Shown: positions 1 through 8,442, numbered from the stretch's first letter. The stretch: 64,000 nucleotides of DNA from Porphyromonas pogonae (GCF_036320655.1 NZ_CP143258.1:1-64000), one strand, 5' to 3'. A program made the numbers and translations. Notes: a model not told the origin generated them from the sequence alone.

Positions 1-464
1 CACATAAGAAATTACACTGATTTACAACACTTTGTAAACTCTATTATTCCTATTATCCCTTATATCGAACTCACGTTGTTTTAATACGATAAGTCGGACG
101 ACTTAGTACGATAGGTCGATTGACTTATCATAATAAAATTACACTCAGCATCACCCGGAGGCGATGAGGCATAGTACAAGATTAAGAAGTATAATATAAC
201 AGGAGTACATATTACAACTGTTTAATTGCAGGACGCAAAAACAAAGTCTGCTTTATTTAGCCACATCTCGAGGTAAATTTTGGCACCTAAAAAGGGTGTT
301 TCTTATTTAGACTTTGTATAAATAAGCTCAATATTGCAACTAAGAGAAGAGAAAATTCAAGTCGAATAAGCTATTCGCAAATATATTTAATATACTAAAC
401 TACAACACATTGATAACTAAACATAAATCTATTGGGATATTTGTAAATTTGACATTATGTCAAA
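1..464 (+). repeat. Dispersed modular element, copy 1 (left end outside window)
   Basis: First of four related noncoding elements. Visible modules are a short array of 22-bp repeats (82-140) ending in the terminal unit ATCATAATAAAATT, a TTTATTTAGCC stretch near 250-265, an imperfect inverted repeat with arms CTTATTT and AAATAAG (302-326), a CAACTAAGAG stretch near 335-350, and the palindrome TTTGACATTATGTCAAA (448-464). The distances array end to inverted repeat (about 162 bp) and inverted repeat to palindrome (146 bp) match the other copies. The promoter module must lie before base 1. Between 465 and 626 I see nothing further. Unlike copies 2-4, this copy is followed by the 3' end of a minus-strand gene, so the element is not simply the leader of a downstream plus-strand gene. 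Confidence 0.75.
448..464. promoter_or_regulatory. TTTGACA-N3-TGTCAAA palindrome, element copy 1
   Basis: Perfect 7-bp inverted repeat with a 3-bp centre. The same palindrome closes copies 2, 3 and 4 at the same distance from the other modules. It looks like a dimeric regulator site, but I cannot name the protein. Confidence 0.5.
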
Positions 465-626
465 AGAAAGCTCATATTCGGGAATAGTGTCATTGAAGAC
501 TGTACCGCAATGTCGGCTTACCCAATCCCCCAAAGAAGAAATATCGGAGATAAGAGAAGTCACCTATAGGGCGTGTGTCACGCATGTGTTGCATGACAGG
601 GATAATAGAACGGGAGTGGAGGTCAG

Positions 627-1724
627 TTATCGCTCAGGTTTCAATCCATTGCGGATGTGCTCGAGGTGGCACACGAGGAGGTTTCCGTCATCGTCATGCA
701 GGTGCATACCATTACCTTCACAGTATCGCCACGATGCACAGTCGGCACACCTCCCTTTCCTCGCCCATGAGCGGTCACGATAGGGTGCAAAACGCTCATT
801 CCACACTGTCATGAAGTCATCTTGCAAGGCGTTGCCCTGATAGTAGTTGCTACGGATGCTGGGGCAGGCGCTGATAGTACCGTCACACAGCACAGAAGCT
901 ACAGACACGCCTGCATGGCAGGTATAGAAGTTTTCCCGCACTTTGGTTTCGTATTCGCCCAAATAACCTTCGCACCCGTAGGATGCTGTGATCTTGCCAC
1001 CTGCCTGTGTATCCGCTATGAACTCCATGAGACGCACATATTGCTGATCCGAGAGCTGTAACCCCATGTCCCCGGCAGCCCTGCCCACAGGGAAAATGCT
1101 AAAAAGCCTCCAAGCGGGAACGCCCTTCTCGATAAGAAAATCTCTGAATTGGGGGAGGTAATCGATATTTGTAGGATTGACACAAGTAACTATATCCCAT
1201 TTGAGTTCGTGAGGTATGTGTGCCAAAGCATCTATAGCCCCCATAACACGAGCGAAACTCAGCGGATGACGGCGCAAATAGTTGTGCTCCTTTTCGAATC
1301 CGTCCAAACTGATTGTGAGGGTGTGCATGCCTGCTTGAAGTAGAGTTTCCAATCTGTTTTCGTCAAGCAACATACCATTAGTCACTATGCCCCACGGGTA
1401 CTCTCTCCGATAGAGCTGTAACCCTATATCCTCAATATCAGGGCGCACAAGAGCTTCACCACCGGTGAATATAATGAGGACTTTGTGCGTATCGACATGT
1501 GGTGTAATACAGTCTACGATGCTGAGGAACTGCTCTCCGCTAAGTTCGTCTACCCCGGATGACTGACGGCAATCGCTACCACAATGCCTGCATGATACAT
1601 TGCAACGAAGAGTGCACTCCCAGAAAAGCGTGCGCAACTCATGCTCACGCACACGCTGCTTGTGCTGGAGGCGGTGGGCCTCGAGGGCCAGTCTTTTCCT
1701 AAAACCGAGTGGAGCAGTGGGCAT
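627..1724 (-). CDS. Radical SAM/SPASM enzyme of the rSAM/lipoprotein system
   Basis: A 365-residue radical SAM protein. The cluster-binding CX3CX2C motif is C41-C45-C48 (CNVSCRHC), followed by the glycine-rich TGGEAL segment. The C-terminal third carries many cysteines (YGCEG, YTCHAG, VLCDGTISACPS, CADC, RYCEG, LVCH), the pattern of a SPASM domain holding auxiliary 4Fe-4S clusters. This matches the family known as the radical SAM enzyme of the rSAM/lipoprotein system (TIGR04133), whose substrate is unknown. SPASM enzymes usually modify peptides or proteins. The two small lipoprotein genes immediately upstream (8-bp gap to the nearer one) are the expected partners and probable substrates. Transcription probably starts upstream of the shorter lipoprotein gene. 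The role of the modification is not known. Confidence 0.85.
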   Translation of the reverse strand: MPTAPLGFRKRLALEAHRLQHKQRVREHELRTLFWECTLRCNVSCRHCGSDCRQSSGVDELSGEQFLSIVDCITPHVDTHKVLIIFTGGEALVRPDIEDIGLQLYRREYPWGIVTNGMLLDENRLETLLQAGMHTLTISLDGFEKEHNYLRRHPLSFARVMGAIDALAHIPHELKWDIVTCVNPTNIDYLPQFRDFLIEKGVPAWRLFSIFPVGRAAGDMGLQLSDQQYVRLMEFIADTQAGGKITASYGCEGYLGEYETKVRENFYTCHAGVSVASVLCDGTISACPSIRSNYYQGNALQDDFMTVWNERFAPYRDRSWARKGRCADCASWRYCEGNGMHLHDDDGNLLVCHLEHIRNGLKPER

Positions 1725-1732
1725 GGGAGGGG

Positions 1733-2218
1733 TCAGGATTTCTTTTTGAGTCGTATGGTTACGGGTTTGTTATAATACTCTCCCATAAACCATGATTTAG
1801 ACTTCACTTTTTCATTTTTTACGTACTGCAAGGTAGTACTATCAGGCAAAAAGGTTCCATTTTTGTCTCCGTCAATATCAGTGGCTACCGCTCGGGAATT
1901 CAAGTGACGAGGCGGAAAGCTTTTATAAATGATATTGCAGTCTCCATTTACATCGGTAACCCCTTGGGCGTTGTAAATTTCAGTAGATACAGCAGTATGC
2001 TCGGTAGAAAACTCCTTTATCTTGACTTCTATACCCTCAATAGCCTTGCCGGTCTCATCCATCACCCGGACTTTGGTTTTGAAGGTTGCATAGGGAGTAC
2101 CGTATTCCATGTTTGGCTTGAAAGGATTTTCGCTACAGCTTACAAATCCGAGCAGACTAAGCAGATAACCCGAGCATAGAGCTACAAGGTTGCCTACCCG
2201 AATGTAGATTTTTTTCAT
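1733..2218 (-). CDS. Putative substrate lipoprotein, rSAM/lipoprotein system (long form)
   Basis: A 161-residue lipoprotein when started at the ATG at 2218, which gives a proper signal peptide (MKKIYIRVGN, hydrophobic stretch, lipobox FVSC at Cys28). The open frame extends 40 codons further upstream, but that part overlaps the neighbouring gene and has no signal. After the lipobox comes NPFKPNMEYGTPYATF, then a roughly 110-residue beta-rich domain (VRVMDETGKAIEGIEVKI) resembling carboxypeptidase-regulatory or transthyretin-like folds. The YGTPYxTF motif recurs in the short lipoprotein upstream and is the feature I associate with the lipoprotein partner family TIGR04134. It lies between the partner lipoprotein and the radical SAM gene in one operon. 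Likely anchored in the outer membrane and modified by the rSAM enzyme (inference). Confidence 0.75.
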   Translation of the reverse strand: MKKIYIRVGNLVALCSGYLLSLLGFVSCSENPFKPNMEYGTPYATFKTKVRVMDETGKAIEGIEVKIKEFSTEHTAVSTEIYNAQGVTDVNGDCNIIYKSFPPRHLNSRAVATDIDGDKNGTFLPDSTTLQYVKNEKVKSKSWFMGEYYNKPVTIRLKKKS

Positions 2219-2249
2219 ATTATGCGATGTTTTGATATTGGTCAAGGTT

Positions 2250-2498
2250 TTATTTAAGGAGAGTGCTGTCAGGCTTAGTCGTGGGGGTAAGCGTGTCTGC
2301 CGTATTTTGGAGCTCAAAGGTTCTGTAAGGTGTACCATACATCATCTGCATTGGCGGATCCTTGGGCACTTTTTTCTGCGGGGGCTTGGCTTCATTATAT
2401 TTTTTGCTAGTTCCGCATGCAGTGAAGCCCAGTATCATCAATAGCGCACCGGCTACTGCGTAAGATATTTTACCAAGAGATCTTTTCAATCTTTTCAT
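2250..2498 (-). CDS. Putative substrate lipoprotein, rSAM/lipoprotein system (short form)
   Basis: An 82-residue lipoprotein. The signal is MKRLKRSLGKISYAVAGALL with lipobox GFTAC at Cys28, followed by a lysine/proline-rich linker (KPPQKKVPKDPP) and the motif MYGTPYRTFELQ shared with the long form (YGTPYATF). It ends about 27 residues after the motif in a Thr/Pro/Asp-rich tail with no folded domain. It therefore consists of little more than a membrane anchor, a linker and the shared motif, which points to that motif as the part recognised by the radical SAM enzyme. It is the first gene of the operon, and a Fur-box-like palindrome lies about 46 bp before its start codon. Confidence 0.7.
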   Translation of the reverse strand: MKRLKRSLGKISYAVAGALLMILGFTACGTSKKYNEAKPPQKKVPKDPPMQMMYGTPYRTFELQNTADTLTPTTKPDSTLLK

Positions 2499-2543
2499 AT
2501 TGATGATATTTACGGTTTATGAATCTTATTGACTTGTAAATGC

Positions 2544-2556
2544 AATGATAATCATT
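2544..2556. promoter_or_regulatory. Fur-box-like palindrome upstream of the rSAM/lipoprotein operon
   Basis: AATGATAATCATT is a perfect palindrome about its central base and equals the 13-bp core of the classical Fur box. It is nested in a wider inverted repeat, TGCAAT at 2541-2546 and ATTGCA at 2559-2564. On the minus strand the sequence TATCATTG, one mismatch from the TAnnTTTG -7 element, overlaps the palindrome, so binding would block transcription. It lies 46-58 bp upstream of the first lipoprotein start codon. Confidence 0.45.
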
Positions 2557-2630
2557 TTATTGCATGAACATGAAATATTTTTTGAAAAAACATGGGGAAA
2601 GATTGCCTCTCGCAGCACGGCAATAGTACT

Positions 2631-2675
2631 GATAAATAAAAAAGCCGCTGCGCTCATGATGAACGAAGCGGCTTT
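2631..2675 (-). terminator. Rho-independent terminator after yebC
   Basis: On the minus strand a GC-rich stem (AAAGCCGCTTCG paired with CGCAGCGGCTTT) is followed by a T-rich tail. It lies 27 bp downstream of the yebC stop codon and ends the pheT-yebC transcript. Confidence 0.8.
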
Positions 2676-2701
2676 GAGACTACAATGGGTAAGAGCGCAG
2701 A

Positions 2702-3430
2702 CTACTCTTCGTCGTCGCTTTCCTTGATGTTGGTGAATACATTTTGCACGTCTTCATCCTCTTCAAGTTTGTCGATAAGTTTGTCGAGTTGCTCACGCTG
2801 CTCGGGCGTAACTTCTTTGGTATCCTTGGGCAGACGCACAAACTCTGCCGAGGCAATCTCATAGCCGGCATCCTCGAGATACTTTTGTATAACGGAGTTT
2901 TGAGCGAAATCGCCATAAAGGATGATTTCATTTTCGTCCTCCTCCAGCTCGTCTACGCCATAGTCGATAAGCTCCAGCTCCAGACTCTCTAGATCCATGT
3001 CATCCCTCTTGACAATGTGGAAGACACACTTGTGATCGAAGAGGAACTCCAAGCTACCGGTAGTACCCAGCGAACCGCCATGTTTGTTGAAGTAGCTACG
3101 CACATTGGCTACGGTGCGGGTAGTATTGTCGGTAGCTGTCTCCACAAAGATAGCGATGCCGTAGGGGCCATAGCCTTCGTAGTTCATCTCTTTGTAATCC
3201 GAGAAGTCCTTAGAGGTTGCTTTCTTGATGGCACGCTCCACATTGTCCTTGGGCATGTTTTCTTTCTTTGCCGTTTGGATGAGGACACGCAGACGCGGAT
3301 TGGTCTCAGGCTCGGGACCACCTGCTTTGACAGCGATCGTGATCTCCTTACCCAGTTTCGTAAACACTCGAGCCATGTTGCCCCAGCGTTTCATTTTTCT
3401 TGCTTTACGATATTCGAATGCTCTTCCCAT
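2702..3430 (-). CDS. yebC: YebC/PmpR (TACO1) family protein
   Basis: 242 residues, the usual length of the family. The N-terminus (MGRAFEYRKARKMKRWGNMA) and the segment KENMPKDNVERAIKKA are family hallmarks, followed by the YEGYGPYGIAIFVE core. Members act as a ribosome-associated factor easing translation of proline stretches, and some were described as DNA-binding regulators. The C-terminus is strongly acidic (KLEEDEDVQ, ESDDEE). The gene lies 36 bp downstream of pheT on the same strand and before a strong terminator, so both are probably co-transcribed, which fits a role in translation. Confidence 0.9.
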   Translation of the reverse strand: MGRAFEYRKARKMKRWGNMARVFTKLGKEITIAVKAGGPEPETNPRLRVLIQTAKKENMPKDNVERAIKKATSKDFSDYKEMNYEGYGPYGIAIFVETATDNTTRTVANVRSYFNKHGGSLGTTGSLEFLFDHKCVFHIVKRDDMDLESLELELIDYGVDELEEDENEIILYGDFAQNSVIQKYLEDAGYEIASAEFVRLPKDTKEVTPEQREQLDKLIDKLEEDEDVQNVFTNIKESDDEE

Positions 3431-3466
3431 ATAATGGTGAATATTATTGTTTGTTATAATCAGTCG

Positions 3467-5953
3467 TTAGCGAAGCTCTGCTCCGAGTTTCATCTCCAGA
3501 GCTTTGCGTATCTTTTGCATGATAGCATCGATCTGCTTGTCACTCATCGTTTTGTTATCATCTTGCAGATAGAAGCTCACTGCATAGCTCTTTTTACCTG
3601 CGGGTAGGTTCTTACCTTCGTACACATCGAAGAGCTCACACCTTTTGAGCAGATTCTTTTCGCACTTGTATGCAGTGTCTTCCACTTCTACAAAGGGGAT
3701 ATGTTTGTCGAGTAGCAATGCCAGATCTCTTTTCACTTGCGGATACTTCGGTAGGTCTTTGGCTTCGAGTTTGTACTTGGAGGCTTCTTTGTTGACTACA
3801 GCCCAATCCAACTCGGCAAAGTAAACCGGCATATTGATGTCGAATTGTTTGGTGAGCGCAGGGCTAACCTCGCCGAGATATCCTATAAACTGGTTGGATG
3901 CCGAGCGAATTTCTACAACATGACCGGCGAATATTTCGTTCTCAATGGTATTCATCTTCAAGAAAGCAGGACAAATACCAAGACGTGTAAATATATTCTC
4001 GACCATAGCCTTGAGCTCGAAAGGCGATACGTCTTCGTTTTGGTGTGCCCAGCTGTTGTGCACTCTTTTCCCGGCCGTCCAGATCCCGAGCCTTTGGCTC
4101 TCATCATATCCGGCCAGTACATTGTCCTGGTGAGCGTCGTGCTCCCGCTTGTTGAAGCTGTAGCAAGCTCCCCACTCGAAGAGGTAGAATGCGTTTTGCT
4201 GACGGCGCATGTTGTGACTTATTGTCTCCAAACCGCCGAAGAGCAGTGTCTGTCTCATACTGTTGAGCTCCTGACTCAGAGGGTTCATCAGTTTCACGCA
4301 GTGATAGGCCGGATAGGTGGTGAGGTCTGTATAGTATGCCTCAGCGGTAAGTGAGTTATTGAGTATCTCATTGAAGCCTGCGCCTACCAACTGCTCCGAT
4401 ACGAGAAGTTGACGGTGATAGGCTTTGTCGGTATCCGTCTTGAAGCTGAGGTTGGCACGGATATATCCCGAGAGCTCAATGCTGTTATAGCCATAGATTC
4501 TCATGATCTCTTCCGCCACATCGACATCGCGCGTTACATCGACTCTGTAGCGAGGCACAGCCAACGTCCATTTATCGCCATCGGAGCTTAATATCTCAAT
4601 ATCGAGACTGCCCAGAATACTTTTGATATCGTTTAGGGGAATCTCTTGTCCCACAAGGTTATTGAAACGATAGATAGACATCTCAACATGGTGTGGTGTC
4701 ATAGATGAGGGATAAAAGTCGGCTATACCGCCATCGATGCTTCCGCCTGCGATCTCTGTAATGAGCGATGCGGCACGAAGCAGTGACCATGTGGTACGAT
4801 TCGCATCCAATCCACGCTCGAAGCGGAACGATGAGTCACTGTTGATTCCGAAGCGACGGGCAGTCTTTCTTACAGAAGTGGGATTGAAGTTGGCCGACTC
4901 TAAAAAGATGTCCGTAGTCTCATGCACAGTGCCTGATACGAGTCCGCCCATAACACCTGCGATGCAGAGGGGGGTGCGATCCCCATCGGCAATGACTAGG
5001 TCATTAGCCGTGAGTTTTCTTTCTACCCCATCAAGCGTTGTGATAGTATCTCCCTCACGGGCAGGAGCCACGATGAGTTTGCTACCTTTGATATGTGACA
5101 AGTCGTACGCATGTAGCGGTTGCCCGGCTTCGTGCAGTACAAAGTTGGTGATGTCTACGATATTGTTGATGGGTTTGAGTCCGATAGAGGTGAGTCTATT
5201 GCGTAGCCACTCGGGGCTATCGCCCACTTTCACACCACGGATCACGACGCCTTGGAAGCGGGGGCATAAAGCACTGTCTTCCACTTCCACTGTGATGGGC
5301 GACGGTGCGCCTTTATCCACCGACTCGGCAGTATAAGCCGTCTCCGGCAATATAGCCTTTACCGGCGCTACGTGCTGCGTGAGGTAAGCTGCCAACTCGC
5401 GCGCCACACCAAAGTGCGAAGTGGCATCGACACGGTTGGGGGTGATATCGACCTCGAGGCAGTAATCGCTTTCTACACCGAAGTACTCAGCTGCCGGCAT
5501 GCCTATGGTGACATCCGCAAGGTCGAGCAGGATAATACCGCTATTGTCATGCCCCACACCTATCTCCACTTGGCTGCAAAGCATACCGAAGCTTTCTTCG
5601 CCTCTGATCTTGGACTTCTTGATGGTAAACTTCTCATCACCTGAGCCAAGCACACTACCTATAGTGGCTACCACTACAGCTTTGCCGGCTTGTACATTGG
5701 GAGCTCCGCAAACTATCTTGAGAGGGGCCTCCTCGCCGATATTTACGGTGGTGAGGTGTAGATGATCAGAGTTGGGATGCGCTTCGCACGTAAGCACCTC
5801 GCCTATAACCAAACCTTTGAGTCCGCCGGGGATTGTTTCTACTTCGTCCACACTGCCGGTTTCGAGTCCGATGGATGTGAGGGCGTCTGCTATCTCTTGA
5901 GGCTTAAGCGAAGTATTGACATACTCTTTGAGCCATTTATAGGATATATTCAT
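3467..5953 (-). CDS. pheT: Phenylalanine--tRNA ligase beta subunit
   Basis: 828 residues, full length for bacterial PheT. The order is N-terminal MNISYKWLKEYV, an EMAP/tRNA-binding domain (about 40-150, CEAHPNSDHLHL), the B3/B4 editing domain (about 210-400), the B5 domain (about 405-480), the catalytic-like core (about 490-690) and the C-terminal FDX-ACB anticodon-binding domain (from about 735, KYPQVKRDLALLLD). It forms the alpha2-beta2 enzyme charging tRNA-Phe. The alpha subunit gene pheS is not adjacent, which is common in this phylum. A TAAATTTG -7 element lies on the minus strand at 6001-6008, about 50 bp before the start codon. It is first gene of a pheT-yebC pair. Confidence 0.95.
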   Translation of the reverse strand: MNISYKWLKEYVNTSLKPQEIADALTSIGLETGSVDEVETIPGGLKGLVIGEVLTCEAHPNSDHLHLTTVNIGEEAPLKIVCGAPNVQAGKAVVVATIGSVLGSGDEKFTIKKSKIRGEESFGMLCSQVEIGVGHDNSGIILLDLADVTIGMPAAEYFGVESDYCLEVDITPNRVDATSHFGVARELAAYLTQHVAPVKAILPETAYTAESVDKGAPSPITVEVEDSALCPRFQGVVIRGVKVGDSPEWLRNRLTSIGLKPINNIVDITNFVLHEAGQPLHAYDLSHIKGSKLIVAPAREGDTITTLDGVERKLTANDLVIADGDRTPLCIAGVMGGLVSGTVHETTDIFLESANFNPTSVRKTARRFGINSDSSFRFERGLDANRTTWSLLRAASLITEIAGGSIDGGIADFYPSSMTPHHVEMSIYRFNNLVGQEIPLNDIKSILGSLDIEILSSDGDKWTLAVPRYRVDVTRDVDVAEEIMRIYGYNSIELSGYIRANLSFKTDTDKAYHRQLLVSEQLVGAGFNEILNNSLTAEAYYTDLTTYPAYHCVKLMNPLSQELNSMRQTLLFGGLETISHNMRRQQNAFYLFEWGACYSFNKREHDAHQDNVLAGYDESQRLGIWTAGKRVHNSWAHQNEDVSPFELKAMVENIFTRLGICPAFLKMNTIENEIFAGHVVEIRSASNQFIGYLGEVSPALTKQFDINMPVYFAELDWAVVNKEASKYKLEAKDLPKYPQVKRDLALLLDKHIPFVEVEDTAYKCEKNLLKRCELFDVYEGKNLPAGKKSYAVSFYLQDDNKTMSDKQIDAIMQKIRKALEMKLGAELR

Positions 5954-6000
5954 AACCTACTGCTACTTTATTATGCTGTTGTTATTTTTAACTTTAACCG

Positions 6001-6008
6001 CAAATTTA
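6001..6008 (-). promoter_or_regulatory. Bacteroidetes -7 element before pheT
   Basis: On the minus strand the sequence is TAAATTTG, an exact TAnnTTTG match 48 bp upstream of pheT. No clear -33 TTTG was found. Confidence 0.4.
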
Positions 6009-6085
6009 ATGATTTTTGTTGGCTTTGGTCGCATTGAATGCAACTTGGCTGTATGCAGCAGCAGGTTAGCGTATGTTATGGTATG

Positions 6086-7099
6086 CTATTCCATCATCAG
6101 CGATAAGAACCCCGGGTCTTCGGAGAAGAGTGTGCGGGCAAGAGCTGCAGGGCTTATTCCTTCCTCTTGGTTAAGGTTGGATTTGAATGTAAGCTTACCG
6201 TTGGAGATATAATATTCACCACTATTCTCAGGCATTTGACGATCCCTGATTTTAAATCCTATAGTCATATTATTATGTGTAAGGGCATAGTGGCGTGTAA
6301 ACTCGGGAATATCCAGAATGCGGAGCATACCACGGGGGAAAGCATGAGTTTTATCACCGGTAGGCACCGTAGCTTTGAGCCTCATACAATGATTAAGAGT
6401 CATAAGTTCTTTGAGCATCTCGGTACGTACGGAGGGTGACCCGAAAAGGTCTTTGACATAAAGCGTATCTCCCTCGACACGGTAGAAGCAGATGCCCGTG
6501 GGGTGATCCATGTTTCGGGGGAAGGTGTACATGCCGCCATTACTCATCTTATAATCTTCCATGACCAGACGTATCTGCTCTCTTGTATGTTTTACATGCG
6601 GGTAAGAGCGACATTCCTCCGCCTCCATGATAAAGTCTATGGGGCCTTTGGGCAGTATCTGCTCGGCAGGAGCCATCATTACTTCTTCGAGCGTGGTAGC
6701 GGTCTTCTCAAAGAACACTCTGCCGTAAGAGCACACCTTGTCGTAGTAGTCGGCAAGATATTCGTCCGCAGGGATGAGGAAGCTTATCATCTCGCCTCGC
6801 TCTTTCATCTTCACCATAGCCTCTTTCATCAGGCTTTCCATGACGCCTTCTTTCCTGTTCTCGGGCTTGGTGCAAGCGCCGGAGATATATCCTGCCTCGA
6901 AGTTCCTACCCCATGCATACAGGGTATAAGGCAGCATCTGTACGTGCCCTATGGCGTTGTTATTCTCATCATAACGGACCAAGGTGTCTTGGTCTTTGTA
7001 CACCTTATTGAAGTAAAAATCTACAAAGGCTTTGGTGTCGTTGAAGCAAATCTCCCACAACCGACGTGCATCATTTTTCTTTTCGTCATTTGTTTTCAT
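6086..7099 (-). CDS. Eis-like GNAT N-acetyltransferase
   Basis: 337 residues. The N-terminal half is a GNAT fold with the acetyl-CoA-binding segment AGYISGACTKPENRKEGVMESLM. The whole length and the C-terminal portion (TFKSNLNQEEGISPAALARTLFSEDP, a sterol-carrier-like region) fit the two-domain Eis-like acetyltransferases. The substrate cannot be read from sequence. Its start overlaps the end of the upstream DUF2156 gene by 14 bp, so the two are translationally coupled. This pairing of an Eis-like GNAT and a DUF2156 acyltransferase suggests joint action on a lipid, peptide or aminoacyl substrate (inference). Confidence 0.75.
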   Translation of the reverse strand: MKTNDEKKNDARRLWEICFNDTKAFVDFYFNKVYKDQDTLVRYDENNNAIGHVQMLPYTLYAWGRNFEAGYISGACTKPENRKEGVMESLMKEAMVKMKERGEMISFLIPADEYLADYYDKVCSYGRVFFEKTATTLEEVMMAPAEQILPKGPIDFIMEAEECRSYPHVKHTREQIRLVMEDYKMSNGGMYTFPRNMDHPTGICFYRVEGDTLYVKDLFGSPSVRTEMLKELMTLNHCMRLKATVPTGDKTHAFPRGMLRILDIPEFTRHYALTHNNMTIGFKIRDRQMPENSGEYYISNGKLTFKSNLNQEEGISPAALARTLFSEDPGFLSLMME

Positions 7100-7991
7100 G
7101 TCTCAATATGGCTGTCTCTTTGGGGAGCAGGATCTCAGGCTGGTAAGAAAGTTTTGATTTTCGCAGACCTTCCAGTCCCAAATCCTCCTCTCTGTTAATG
7201 TACAAATAATTTTCGGGGATGTTCCTTGCGAACTCTCTATTGATCATAGCGAATGCCCCTTCGTAGTCTAAGGAACCTTTCTCTATGTGAACTCCAAAGG
7301 TATCATGATTTATCGGAGAACCAATAGAAAATGCAACAATTTCGCCATTTACTCTGATGGCACCTCCGGTTACTCCCAGCTCATCGATATGTCGCAGTAT
7401 GCGGCCTATCATTCGCAGTTCGTTCTCCCTGCCTTGGTCATGACCTTTGTCTCCTATCCAGTTCTTTTCTATCTCCATACATTCCATAGCGTTTTGGGGA
7501 GTGATGAGCTCGAACTTCCAGTCCGGATAGTTGCGTTCGAATTTATTGATATGATTGCGCTTGGATTGCAACTTCTTACCACTCAGGGTACAAAGCTGCT
7601 CTCTCAAGTAGATATAGTCATAGTATGCCCTGTCATTGATAAAATAAAATTCCCCCGGCCGCGACTTTTCCAGAGCCTCCCTGCACTGTGGAGTAATCCC
7701 CATGAGTGTAAGCGGGTAATCACCCTGCATAGCCATCTCTTCCAGCACCCTGAGTGGTGCCCTCAGGTCACAGCCTCCAGGTGATACGGGGCATAGGTAA
7801 ACCGGGTGATTGCGATGTGAAGTCTGAAATCGCACCACCAGATGGTCTTCTATCACTGCCCAGCAAGTGTGGTAATATGTGCTCCAACCATAAAGGTTTG
7901 AAAATGAGATGTCGCAGATCCTCAGGCTTGAGGGGGTTGTAAATCGGTTAATAATCTCTCTATCGGCCAGTTCGACCGGTTTAAAATCCAT
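7086..7991 (-). CDS. DUF2156 (LPG synthase C-terminal-like) protein
   Basis: 301 residues, soluble, no transmembrane segment. The sequence fits DUF2156, the aminoacyl-transferase-like GNAT domain found at the C-terminus of phosphatidylglycerol lysyltransferase (MprF): LSGKKLQSKRNHINKF in the middle, then the GAIRVNGEIVAFSIG strand and FGVHIEKGSLDYEGAFAMINREFA. MprF's membrane flippase part is absent, so this is a stand-alone domain. It probably transfers an acyl or aminoacyl group, acceptor unknown. The gene overlaps the following GNAT gene by 14 bp. No strong promoter was recognised upstream. Confidence 0.75.
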   Translation of the reverse strand: MDFKPVELADREIINRFTTPSSLRICDISFSNLYGWSTYYHTCWAVIEDHLVVRFQTSHRNHPVYLCPVSPGGCDLRAPLRVLEEMAMQGDYPLTLMGITPQCREALEKSRPGEFYFINDRAYYDYIYLREQLCTLSGKKLQSKRNHINKFERNYPDWKFELITPQNAMECMEIEKNWIGDKGHDQGRENELRMIGRILRHIDELGVTGGAIRVNGEIVAFSIGSPINHDTFGVHIEKGSLDYEGAFAMINREFARNIPENYLYINREEDLGLEGLRKSKLSYQPEILLPKETAILRHENK

Positions 7992-8195
7992 ATGTGCAGT
8001 CTCCTTATTTGCATTTATTCTCTAATCTAACAAAATGAAAACGCAAAAGTTTGTGCTACGTCACGATTAGTTTCCCATTTTTATTTTAATTTTGACAGGC
8101 ATTATTAAAATATATAAGCCGAATGTTTCTTTATTTGGCGGATTATTGCGTTATTTGCAGATAGATATAAATTAAAAACTATAATATACAGTGCT

Positions 8196-8369
8196 ATGAA
8201 CGATTTCATGAAATACCTCGGAGTTGTAATTCTTTTAGTCGGAGTATTAGTTTTGGCAATTCCGGCACTTACAAACACATCCTCAAACGGAACTCTATGG
8301 ACCGGTCTTATTTTGATCATCGCCGGTTTCTTCACACACATCTTTATCAACCGTAAGATAGAGAAATAA
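8196..8369 (+). CDS. Small two-helix membrane protein
   Basis: 57 residues starting MNDFMKYLGVVILLVG and ending IFINRKIEK. There are two hydrophobic helices (about 7-24 and 35-51) separated by a short polar turn (TNTSSNG). The layout resembles small inner-membrane proteins I recall from other Bacteroidales genomes, and the frame is followed by a good terminator at 8413-8442, so I treat it as real despite its length. No function can be assigned. It stands alone, convergent with nothing and divergent from the DUF2156 gene. Confidence 0.7.
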   Translation: MNDFMKYLGVVILLVGVLVLAIPALTNTSSNGTLWTGLILIIAGFFTHIFINRKIEK

Positions 8370-8412
8370 AGAATTCTCTACAGAGATACTTTTTTTTCGA
8401 CGTATAATTCAG

Positions 8413-8442
8413 TGCCGCTCAGACAGCGGCATTGTCTTTTTT
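8413..8442 (+). terminator. Terminator after the small membrane protein
   Basis: Stem TGCCGCT, loop CAGAC, AGCGGCA, then TTGTCTTTTTT. It lies 44 bp past the stop codon. Confidence 0.75.
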
